The notes under the pieces: model-generated | What the model was told of the DNA's origin: nothing | The model's input: the letters and a program-made list of their open reading frames with translations, nothing else | Databases searched by the model: none | NCBI GenBank assembly: GCA_959347315.1 | Contig: OY365810.1 | Coordinates: 8,373,147 to 8,437,146 of the forward strand | Direction: 5' to 3' | DNA: 64,000 nt | DNA from: Bimastos eiseni | Lineage: Eukaryota; Annelida; Clitellata; Crassiclitellata; Lumbricidae | Translations under genes and position numbers: made by a program | In this document: positions 33,965-44,914 of the stretch, one piece after another | Layout of the letters: every line of letters begins with the position of its first letter | Numbering within the stretch: position 1 is the first letter of the stretch

Positions 33965-36380
33965 TCATTTTCTTGTACATAAACAATGTCAATATTTATA
34001 AATCTGTGCGCTGATCGACGTCACATAATGTCAGCTAGCGCATCAGCAAAAGCCTCAGTAACAGATGAATAAACATTCATTTAGCGCAAGGTTATGTTGC
34101 TTGACGTGATGTCTGGTGGTAATGATTATCGAACGCAAGATGAAAGCATTTAAATTCAGTAATAACAAGTTAAAGTAAAAACATGGGTTTTTGGGCAGGT
34201 GGCGCAATCGTTCGATATCCATTTCCTTAAGAGATTTTTTCTTACATATCAATGATGATGTAAACTTGCCGAAGCTGAGCTCGATCGTCAAGGACTCGTT
34301 CGAGTGGTTAAACCAAAAAAACGACATTTAATTTTTTCATTCTTTTCCACAATTTTCGAGTGTTGTCCGTAAAAATTTGATAGGCCTATTTTGCAATGTC
34401 ATGCAAGCCTGAATTAAATGTGTGCAAATATTCAGTTCTGTAGGTCGACAGGAACATATTAGTCCCAGCCAAGGGAACAAAATTTGAAGAGTTGAAAGAA
34501 GAATCGTGACAAACTTTACGCAAGCCAATTTAAATTAAAAGACTGTAAAAAATAAACGGCGGTTGATCCTATACTGCATGACTGCTATTAAACCGCGACA
34601 AATACGAAATCGCCTGTTGCAGCACCCAGATCGACGACCCGGCGTCTCAACACTTCACGAGCTTAATTGGCCTTCAAGAGACGACTTTGTTGGCCGCACC
34701 TCTAATTCCAGGTCCAGCTGTGGATATGGTCGAGGATTCAATTAATAATCTTGAGAGAGCAATCAAAACATTATCCATACTTTATTCTCCGCCTATACGT
34801 TTTTATCTCCCCATATTTTAACGTAGGCCTACGTAAGATTCCAACGTACCATTACTACCATGTCCCTGCATGCTCAGTGGCTTCGCTACGGTTAGAGGTC
34901 AGACGAGGCAGATTGGACATTATGGAGCAGGAGATCTCGAGGGTTTTCTGTATCGAATACCTTATTCCAAGAATTTTTTTTAAATGTAACAATTATCATT
35001 TGCTTGTGACGATGCAGTCATAATCATGAAAAGTGGTAATATTCAAAGCGGCCGGAAGTCACCGGCTAGATCACGCATAACAGTAAGCCAATACAAGTTC
35101 ATGTAATGAAGAATGATAACAGCAAGCTGCAATCACCGTGGTAACGTTGTCAATGCTGAGTGGCTCAGACAATTTTTCTATGGGACAAAATATTACAATA
35201 AAAAACATAATTAAAGACCCAGGGGAGGCACGCCTCAATGGTAGCGACGCCACTGTTCACGACACCATTAAGATTATGTGACACGGCGTTCAGGTTGGCA
35301 AAATGAAAGAAAATTTCCCAAGTGAGAAATAAGGATTCACAAAAAGCGAGAAATTCCTTGGTAAGGGCCCATCCATATATTACGTACGCAAAAATCGGAT
35401 TTTCGGACCTGACTCTGTTGCACCGCGTTCACTTCGTGGACCCCTTCCCATGCGTACGTACATCCAAGGACGTCCAGATAATGCCTCCAATTTCAGGTAA
35501 GGGGGAAATGTACGAGTCTTAGGGGAGATATTTTGCCTTATTGACACTTGGGACATGGGGTTTGTCTACATCACGCCCTGCATGCGTACATCTGACTCTA
35601 ACCTCCCCCCCCCCCATTGCAAAGGTCAAATAGAAAATAAGACTTTGATTTTACCGCACGTTATTTATTTTTGTTAAGCATCATATTTAACCGTTGACAT
35701 TTTTTAACTGTTATGAAGAAATAAAACACTTAGAACACTTGCATTTAATAAAGTTTTAATGCTATATAAAATTGGTTAAGCAGGAATATAGTTTGTGATT
35801 GGCTTTAGGACTACAGAACTTTCTGATTGCAATACTCTGTATTGCGGTCGGAATAGAGTTAAATTTGCTTAGGCCTACACACAGATTTCCCACTCATTGC
35901 GTAGGCCTACGTAATATGTGGATGGCCAAAATCTTAAACTCACACTTTAAATTTAAAAAGTGCAATTCCGAAGGTACCTTAATCACAAGCACCTTTGGTG
36001 AAGGTCTCATCCAGATATATTGAAAACAGAACAAATTTGACTGAGTGGAACAAAGTATGTAATTCTTGCCTAACCTCTTATCTAAGTTGTGAAAACAGTC
36101 ATGCAACGCATCGTCACCAAAATCTTTAGACTCAGGAACTTTAAAAGGAAATTAAAGTCTTCAAAAAAATTATAAATATGGAATGACTTGCACTAATTAT
36201 TCAAATAAAAATTTAATCTGTTGGTTGTTTGGAGTTGCATGTAAAGTGTAGGCTAAATAACTTCTGGTTTCCCTTACCAATTGGAATTCAACCGAAAATT
36301 GCATATAGAGAAAGACACCATCGAAGTTTTTGCATAAAATAAAGAAGCATAAACTGAACAAGATAATTCAAGCTTTGCTT
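33965..36380. other. intergenic, no gene seen
   Basis: No supported gene. A poly-C run of 13 lies near 35607-35619. I looked here for the missing exon 3 and NHL exon of the TRIM pseudogene and saw no trace of either. Confidence 0.4.
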
Positions 36381-36509
36381 TACCGATTATTGTTGTCTCT
36401 GTTTCTTGCTTGAGTTTCTTTCCATCGTCATCCGATGCTTTGATTGTCGTTTTATATGCATCGTTCACTTCTTGGACTATTCAATTGTTGCTGGCTAGGA
36501 CAAAATTGT

Positions 36510-37450
36510 TAGTCATCTTGTCTTTTCCAGTTCCTGTTTCAGTTTATCTTTCTCAGCTTGAAGTAATTCGTTGGCAATTTTAATGACCTCTTTAAGTTCA
36601 TCATTGTCACCTTGAAGTGATCTGTTGCTTATAAACCTTGTCTCCAGTTCCTGCTTTAGTTTGTCCTTTTCGGCTTGAAGTGATTGGTTGGCAATTATCT
36701 CTGCATTTAATTCCTGTTTAAGTTTATCATTGTCATTTTGAATGGAACAGTAGTTGGTCACAATTCGTGATTCCGGTTCCTCCTTCCGTTTCTCATTTTC
36801 ACCCCGAAGTAATGTGTTGGCAAGTTTCTCTTAATTTAATTACTCTTTAAGTTTATCATTGTCACTTTGAAGTGAAGTGTTGGTCTTAATCTCTGCATCA
36901 AATTCCAACTTCAGCTTGTCATTTGCAGTTTGAAGTGATCTGTTAGCAACTTTCTCTTTGTTTAATTCCTCTTCTAATTTATCATAGTCACTTTGAAGTG
37001 ACCCATTGGTCATAATCTCTGCATCCAGCTCTGACTTCAGTTTGTCATTTTCAGACTCTAGTGATCTGTTGGCAATTTTCTCTTCATGTAATTCCTCTTT
37101 AAATTCATCATTATCACTTTGAAGTGAACTGTTAGTCATAATCCTTGCACTCAGTTCGTCTTTGAGCTTTTCAGTTTCAGTTTGAAGTGATTTGTTGGCA
37201 ACTTTCTCTTTATTTAATTCCTTTTTGAGTTTATCATAGTCACTTTGAAGTGAAATGTCAGTCATAATCCTTGCATCCTGTTTGTTCTTGAGTTTTTCAT
37301 TTTCAGTTTGAAGTGATTTGTTGGAAATATTATCCCTGTTTGATTCCTCTTCAAGTTCATCACTGTCACTTTGTAGTGAACTGCCGGTCGTAATTCTTGG
37401 ATCCAATTTCTGTCTCAGTTTGCTGTTTTCGGCTTGAAGAGTGCGGCAGG
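36510..37450 (-). repeat. 126-bp tandem repeats inside the pseudogene coiled-coil exon
   Basis: The minus-strand translation is a 42-residue repeat (for example ANRSLESENDKLKSELDAEI followed by MTNGSLQSDYDKLEEELNKE). About six copies are visible, each made of two similar 21-residue halves. Open frame 36840-37577 covers most of them; two stops interrupt the array at about 36840. Confidence 0.85.
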
Positions 37451-38135
37451 TTATTTTATAGTTGGACAACTTTTGTCTCAGCTTCATTAGTTGTGCACTA
37501 TAATTATCAACCTTTGTAGTCAGTTCCTGCACATCTTTCTTCATATTAATTCTGAGTTGAGCAGTTGCCCATCGCAAACTCTTTCTGTACGTTCCTGCTT
37601 TAGCTCCCTAGCCTTTGATTTCATTTTTAGTCAATGAATTTCACCACTCTGTCGTGATAATAGACTTTGTTTAATTCCATTTAATGGCTTTGAGTCGCAT
37701 TCTTCTAAAAATAATTTTAACACTGGCTATACACCATAATATCAATTTTTGTCAAACACACTAATTATTGTGCAGTAACTTATAAACCTAAATCAGAGCA
37801 GCAGTCAATGTCTAGCATGTGCCGTGTACATTCAGGCAATGGACATGGCAGTTTTTAATGCACAACTTTCAAATGAAAAGAGATATTCAAAATCCCTTTG
37901 GCTAGGTTTCCTGAATACGTTTTGCCTACATTGTTTTTCTTCATAAGGTAACTTGTATAGCACCCCGAGAGATCCATTTGATATTGTGTTGGATCAGTGG
38001 TTTCTATGTAGTTCTTAAAAATAATAATGATCTTGTTATCAAGTTACAGTGTTTGGGTAACAGGATTTCATGTAACACATTATTGAAACTCTCTGACGGC
38101 TGTTGTCTGAACACGCAACAAAACATCACTCACCG

Positions 38136-38426
38136 ACGTAACCAGTAATTGCATGAGGGTATATGAAATTTGAGGGACCTTTGAATCATGTTCAATCTTT
38201 TCGCAACTTCGCATTTTTCATTGTCACTTAATTTTAAGAATTTGTAGAATGCCACTTCAAGAGACCTTTCCAGAGGCGAAATGACTGAATAAATGTATGA
38301 ATGGCAGGTATAACAAAGAGGAACGTTATAGAGGTTGGCAATTGATATTTGAAAACTTTGACTTTGTTGGAACACTTTAGTGCCAGACGACTCAGGATTG
38401 GTGACCGACACATTTCTCACCGTCAA
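38136..38426 (-). CDS. uncharacterised open frame with a good donor site
   Basis: A 98-codon frame lies in the intron-equivalent of the TRIM pseudogene. It runs into a strong donor-like GGTGAGTGAT at about 38136. Content includes ALEVAFYKFL-like helix-forming residues (SLEVAFYKFLKLSDNEKCEV). No family was recognised. A composite repeat flanks its 5' side (38440-38610). It may be an exon of an unknown gene or chance. Confidence 0.2.
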
Positions 38427-38439
38427 TTTTTCGCCATCA

Positions 38440-38610
38440 ATCCTTCTTCCATGTACATATATTTCTTTTTGTCAATCCCGCATCCATTTACGTATATTTT
38501 TTATATTAATCCTGCTTCCATTTAGGTATATTTGTTTTATCAATTCCACTGCCATTTAGGTATATTTGTGTCCTTAATCCAGCTTCCATTTACGTGCATT
38601 TGATGCTGCA
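38440..38610. repeat. composite repeat family, plus orientation
   Basis: Four to five units of the CCAGCTTCCATTTAGGTATA type. Confidence 0.75.
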
Positions 38611-40654
38611 GTGAAGAATTGATGGCGAAAAATTTATCCAGATCCCTCAGCACCAGTGGAATGGAGTCTGCCTATTGAGAGCTTGCTCTCTTATGTATTT
38701 GTGGCTTTATCACGGTAAGACAACTTTGGGATGAAATCGAAATCTCCAAATTTCTAAAGTGCCGCTTGAAAGCCAAGCGCAGGGCACCAGCTTATTCATG
38801 AAGGCTGATAAAACAACTAATAATACACATGTTTAGATATAGCCGAACATTGAACAATCACTGCAAAACCTAAGAACATGTTAAAGTCAATCTATCAGTA
38901 AGATCATCAAGACAGAAAACATATTGTTTCCATATTATTATTACTGGCTTAGGTCTGACATCAATAAACCTAGGAAGTGCTATATTCAAGATACAAACAT
39001 TTCACCATTAAAATAATATTGACTGCCAGAAATGGCCTGATTCAGAGAAAAAAATATAGTCTCTTCCCACTCCAACAAAACTCGAAATGTTCACTATTGG
39101 TCCTTTGAGCTTAATTAAGTTTATACACTGCACCTCTAAAAGTGACTCTATAGTCCCTTCAATTCATTCCACACAAATAAATACGTGGACCATCTATACG
39201 TTAGAATAAAGTCTCTCAACTTATGTTCATGTTTGGATAAATTTACTGATAATCAAAGCTCAACAGAAGACCAAGAAGCCATTCTTCTCTCATACTGCTT
39301 CAAAGCAACCAGAACTTTAAGAAGCCTGCAAAACCTAAGAACGGCCGGATGTGGAGAAAAAAAATATTGTCTTTTAATTCATAATCCTGCTGAAAGCATT
39401 AACCTCATTTTCATGGTCTTCTTCACCTAACAGTTTGTGGCTGCTTCAGCTGACAAATCAATCATCTTCTTCTGCTAATGCAATCTGGCCCACCCTATTG
39501 CTCTCCATGCATGTTCTCTACTGGAGTAAGTCTGCCATAATTATTCATAGTCTCATAACTAGGTCCAAATTGTTATTGAAGTTACTCCATCATAGATCAG
39601 CATACCTACATTATATTTCTACATATAAAGCTATATTCGGGAGGCACTTAACCTACATTTTCATCTGCAATGTCAGAAATTTTCACTAGTGTAATGCTGC
39701 CATGCACAAAAATATATATCTTGAATGTAAACAAGCATCCATCATAATAATATAGATCACTCTCAAGTCAAAGAATTAACCATAATTTCGTATTCCAGCT
39801 AAGAAACAGATGTCCCAATAAAGTTTGTCTCTCACATACGCCTAATTTACGAAAAAATGTATATCAGTACATTTCTTAACAGGATCATAGCACAAGCATT
39901 AATTAGCAATGCTTTTAGATAATACTGCTTACCCGCAAATTCACCGATCAGGTTGTCACAGTTTTCCTGTAAAAACTCTTCCAGTTCTGATTTCAGTAAG
40001 CAAAAATTGAAGGAATGAATTTTCCCTTCAACTGTTACTTGGCATTGTTGCTGCAACTCCTTCGCTCTAACAGATATTTGTGCATATGCATGACAGATGT
40101 CGCTAGCTGATCCATTAGCCATTATCTTCTGACAGTAAGTAATGTAAGCTTCTAAACTCAATAGATATGCATCAATATCACCTGTCGTCATTTGAATTTC
40201 TTTCTGCTTGCTCTGCCTTATCACACTTACATTTTGCAGAAGAACAGTTGCATGTTTATCTGCCAACTGTTTCAGCTCATCTTTTCTGGTCTCTACATAA
40301 GATTCAAAGTTTTCAACCTTACCCTGTATATCATCATTCACCTTCAGGAGTTCCATTTTTTTAATCTCAGCTTTAGATCTACACTCATTTAGATTGCTTT
40401 CTATTTGGTTCCGAAAGTCATCCACGAATTTGTTAACATGAGATCCTTGGTGATTCTTATGATCATCAATGAAGCACATGGGACATACAACTTTTTCGCA
40501 ATATGTACAATACACATTCAGAATCTGGTGTTCATGCAGTTCACAGACAGGTGTAGCATGATTGGCTGCCATCATATTTTGGCCACCTTCAAATTCTTCA
40601 CGTGCAAAATTTTTTATGCGCTCGACTGTGGAAGTAATATTTTTTCAAGTTATT

Positions 40655-40985
40655 GTTTTAGCGTTCCAAATTTTGACCACTCTAATACTGTATCGTTTTA
40701 GCGTCCCAAATTCATTATGCATGTACGCAAGGCGGCCACTTCATCATAATGAGTTCATCAATCCAGCTTCCATTTAATTCATTCTTTTCATCACATTCAC
40801 CTTCCGCTACTACATCCAGCTGTCATTTAGCCTAGGTACATTTCTTTTAACACATCCAGCTTCCAATTATATGTATTTTTTCATCAATTTCCTGAACAGC
40901 GTGAGGTGCAACGAATTTGGGACGTTAAAACGATACGATGTAAGAATGGTCGGAATTTGGAAAGTTAAAACGATAAATCGCCAAA
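40655..40985. repeat. inverted-repeat element with GTTTTAGCGTCC arms
   Basis: Left arm about 40655-40725 and right arm about 40918-40985 are about 75 bp long and roughly 85-90% complementary by eye; both carry two GTTTTA(G/A)CGT motifs separated by about 40 bp. Between them sit composite repeat units (40755-40890). The element abuts the 5' break of the TRIM pseudogene. Confidence 0.7.
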
Positions 40986-40999
40986 ATTTCTCCTTGTTT

Positions 41000-42600
41000 T
41001 TGGTCCGAATTTTCGGTCGCAGAAGATTTATCCAGTTTAACTGATGCGAGTACGGGGAAAGTCAGAAACGGCCGTACGTTTGCGGGCGTCATACGGCGCA
41101 GGAATTGGATGCTGCTAACGGTTTAATTAAATTTCTTAACTACAAACAATTGTCCGATCTAAATTTATCTATCTAAATTGCGTAAACCCCACGTTGTAAA
41201 ACCAAATTGTTAATATCAATAATGTAGGTTTGTGAATCTGTTATAGGTCATTGTAAGCATTTTTGACAATCTAACTCAAAAGATTTCAAATTTGCCCAGC
41301 GTAGGCCAAAACGTCACATTATATTTTCACCTCTTGAAAATATTTACAGATGAATATTCATTTAGCGCAAGAATTTAGTCTTCATTCACTAAACGCGGGA
41401 AAGTTGCCCTCATTCATTATTCCTCTTTTTAGCGTAGCATTGTTCATCTTTACCTACAAGCATAAGATTTCCTATTTAGAATAATGAATCAATGCAGGTT
41501 AACATCTGATATGGCAAATTGAAAATGTGAGAAATTGAAGGAAAACATTCAGATGATTTTGCGTTGGATAGACATCTAGTGTCCCATTTAAAGCGATTTG
41601 CGGTGGATTTGTCACAGGTGCAATGTTAGAGCGAAATTATCGGTCGTGTTTCCATTATCAAGTAGGCCTAGCTATAGTAACTTCTTGCATCTAGTTGCAA
41701 CCTTTTGCATTGTATACACTGCTGCAAATTGTATGTATATGCATCCATCAAGACATGTAGCTCCTATAGCAGCTGCATATATAGAAATCGCACAGGATAG
41801 GACTCTATATACTGGGAATGCTTATATATAAGATTATTGTCACTGACACTTTGGGAAAGGCGGTATTAGACTATTAGCCTAAACCTGCTAAGATTTGAAA
41901 TATTGGGTGGGGGTCATTGTCAGTAGGGAAAACAGGTATACTAGTCCCTGCAGTGGAGGATCTGGGCTTTTCCTTTAGGAGGCGATATGGAAGTCTGCTT
42001 CGGGTGGGACCGTGGGACAGGTAGAACAGCTAGGTACCCACAATGTATTGTATTTAATTATACCGCTACCTTAGCAATGCATAACTAAGAGCAAACTTTG
42101 TTTCAGCAACCCAGCTTCCATATGATAAGCCTATGGAAGAGGGAATAAAAAGATGCATCGGCATGCTGACATTCGAATAAAGATCGGGGGGATAAGGCAT
42201 AGGCTACATATGCTTGATGCATCAGCTCTGCTGATTTATGCAGCATGCTTGCTTAATGATTAAAGTTCTCCTGTGCTCGCAGCAGATGCCTAAAGGGTAG
42301 AAAGTGCCCGAAGCTAGCGTACGTAGAAGCACAGCGCATTTTAAGGCAAAAAACTTATTATTCAGATTTCCCCAACGCCCCACCAGAGGCAGCTGGCAAC
42401 AAACAAAGACGAGCTCATTGAAATGAACTGGAGACCTTGTTGCTTCTTAAAGAAATCTTTCTTCAGTAATAGAACTTTGGAAATATTGAAAAACCGAGTT
42501 CACAAATAATTGAAGATCATGGAGTAAGAGTTACTGTATCGCTCAGTTATATTGTTATAAACGGTTTATATCGACTACATGAAATAAAGAGCTAAGTTTG
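41000..42600. other. intergenic, no gene seen
   Basis: No supported gene or repeat. One TAGGCCTA octamer near 41662 is the last one seen in the window. Confidence 0.4.
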
Positions 42601-42619
42601 AGATATTATTGTACTCAAA

Positions 42620-43639
42620 AGGTAACATTGAGGGGTAGATGTGTATTTTAGCTTATTTTATCCAACAACATCTTGATCAAAATCAAATAGCGTATTTCAT
42701 TATTAGATTTTTAACATTACTGCACGCGATGTACTAAAGAACGATGCTGAACTGTCCCAAAACAGTATGGTTAATTTAATAAATCCAGCTTCTACTTAAG
42801 CATATGATCATTTTCATGAATTCAGCGGCTTAATTGTAGTACTTAGGAATCCGACTCACGCATAATATAACTAAATAATAATGTACTCAAAAAACCTATA
42901 ATTTCTTATAATTATGCGTCGTGAGGATCGGTTAGGGGGGGGTACGTAGCGAATCGCCGAAACCCGAATCCCCGAAACTGATTTCCGCCGTATCCCCGAA
43001 AACGAAGCTAGATTGATGAAAAGGATTCTGCTTAAATGGAAGCTGAAAAGAATTCATGCAGAAGCTGGATTGACGAATGAATTGCGCTGTTTTGAGACAC
43101 TTTAGCGTTTTTTAATAGTACATTGCTGTTTTCGGAGAATGTTTTTTTTGTTGAATTTTCAGGGTTTTCGGGGATTCGGGTTTTAATGATTCGGGTTGAT
43201 ATAACTAAGCCAATCCAGCTTCTAATTAGGCATAGTCTTTTAATCGATTCAGCTGCCATTTAGGTATATTTCTTTTCATCAGTTCAGCTTCTGATTACAG
43301 TCTTATTTTCATCGATCTCACATCCATCTAAGTGGCATTCTCTCATCAATCTAGCTTCTACTTTAGCATGATATTTTCAATGATCCAACTTTCATTTAGG
43401 CATATTTTTTTCCTCCAATTAAGCATAATTTTAATCACCGTCCAGCTTCTACTTACACAGTCTTCTTTTCATCGATCCCACTTCCATCTAAGCAGCATTC
43501 TCTCATCAATCCGGCTTCCACTTAAGCATATTTCCATCGATCCAGCTTCCATTTAAGCTTAATTCCTTTAGCCGATCCAGTTTCTAGTTACATAGTCTTC
43601 TTTTCATCGATCCCGGCCCTATTTAAGCTGTAGTTGGAC
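42620..43639. repeat. composite repeat family, mostly plus orientation
   Basis: Many CCAGCTTC and CATTTAAGCATA units between 43200 and 43639, with minus-oriented units at 43010-43075. The unit is cut at its AGTTGGAC motif by the hAT-like insertion and resumes at 44444. Confidence 0.75.
42952..43200. repeat. inverted repeat with ACCCGAATCCCCGAAA arms
   Basis: Left arm near 42960-42985 contains GAAACCCGAATCCCCGAAA. Right arm near 43155-43200 contains its complement (TTTTCGGGGATTCGGGTTTT). The interior carries composite-family units. A non-autonomous element is likely. Confidence 0.6.
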
Positions 43640-44443
43640 TAGAGCTGTACCGATATCACTTTTTGCCGATTATGCCGATACCGATTATTGCCAATTATTC
43701 ATTTGCCGATACCCGATTATTTAGCCAATTATTTCATTGTGTTTCCCAAGATGTCCGGTTCCAAAAGATAGACCTACTGCTACTGCCTATTGTTGTGATA
43801 CTAGCAAACACTTGCTTCGTAGAAGACATATGCATGTAGTTGGGAACTAATTCTAGGCAGGCAATGCAGATTAGACACACCGCCCGTCGCCGAACGGTGC
43901 CCAAGGTAATTAAAGGCCAAGGCACAGCTGTCTTATTCACAGCCACCCATCTAGCCTCAGCCTCTCAGGCAACTGACATGTGTCGGGGAGATCTGATTGG
44001 CAGCTACCATGTATTCATTAGGCATACCTCCACGATGTACATTCATCAGTTTCTCTGTTGGATTGGCCAGCCATTTCCTTGGCTTGAATTGGCCAGCCAT
44101 TCCTTGGCCCTTAAGCAGGCACTATGACTCACTTTGCACAAGACCTATGTTGACACTTTCTCACGGTTTATACTAGCAAAATGGTTTCACCAATGGTCTG
44201 AAGAAGCCATTGGCTCGACGACACGATATGGGAACGGAATGAAATGCCGTCTTTCACAGACCCAGTGATGTTGCTGTCGTCATTTTGCTTTTTTAGACTG
44301 AAAATAATATTATTAAATTAAAAAAATAATTTTTAATATTGGCGCCGGATATCTTGCCGATATCCGATATTGCCAATATCCGATATTGCCGATATCTCTA
44401 AAGGATAAACCTATCGGCAGGCCGATTAATCGGTACAGCTCTA
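43640..44443. mobile_element. non-autonomous hAT-like transposon, 804 bp
   Basis: Terminal inverted repeats of 15 bp (TAGAGCTGTACCGAT) at both ends, and an exact 8-bp duplication AGTTGGAC at 43632-43639 and 44444-44451. An 8-bp duplication with short TAGAG-type ends is typical of hAT elements. Subterminal CCGATATTGCC repeats are seen at both ends. No transposase frame is present. It interrupts a composite repeat unit, so it is younger than that copy. Confidence 0.9.
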
Positions 44444-44580
44444 AGTTGGACATCTATTCATGTCTAATCCACCAACATAAGTGCATGCTATGCTAAAATA
44501 CACTATATAATCACCAGTATAATGAAATATGCTAAAATACACGTGGATGAAATGGTCAATAATAAAATACTTTAAAACAT
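44444..44580. repeat. composite repeat family, continuation after the hAT insertion
   Basis: AGTTGGACATCTATTCATG and TAAAATACAC tail motifs continue the unit broken at 43639. Confidence 0.75.
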
Positions 44581-44914
44581 ATAAATTTACTAATTGAAGA
44601 TACTTTGTATTAATAATTTTAAAACTATGAATAGGTGTGTACTTGGTATCGGAATGGTTTTACGATTGAACTCACAAATACCTCGCCTCTTGCTATCTCT
44701 TCACAGGTCTTTCACTGAAGACAATGCCCTTTCACAAACTTTAGAAAAATTTATAATTGCTATTGTTGCGGACATTGTTATTCTTATTTTATTTATTCTA
44801 AGCTGTATTTAAACCTTCAAAGAGACTTAAAACGGTTTAAATAATATTAAAAAAATGTTTCTGCAGTAGATTATGTTGTGTTTTTATAAGTTTGTGAATA
44901 ATTTTTAGTTCGCG

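Larger units (their letters stand above)
36384..40640 (-). pseudogene. third TRIM copy, truncated and broken
   Basis: The exon 1 remnant 39933-40632 encodes B-box2 (CELHEHQILNVYC and on), the BBC coiled coil and the conserved end KSELEEFLQENC, with the usual phase-1 donor. Homology to the paralogues starts only at EGGQN before B-box2; the RING and B-box1 part is missing and an in-frame stop lies just upstream. The exon 2 remnant 36384-37704 keeps acceptor and donor but has a stop at 37631-37633, then a frameshift, and stops at 36840-36842 and 36831-36833. Exon 3 and the NHL exon were not found. It is parallel to TRIM genes 1 and 2. An alternative, a shortened gene starting at the B-box2 exon, is unlikely because of the stops in exon 2. 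Confidence 0.75.
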
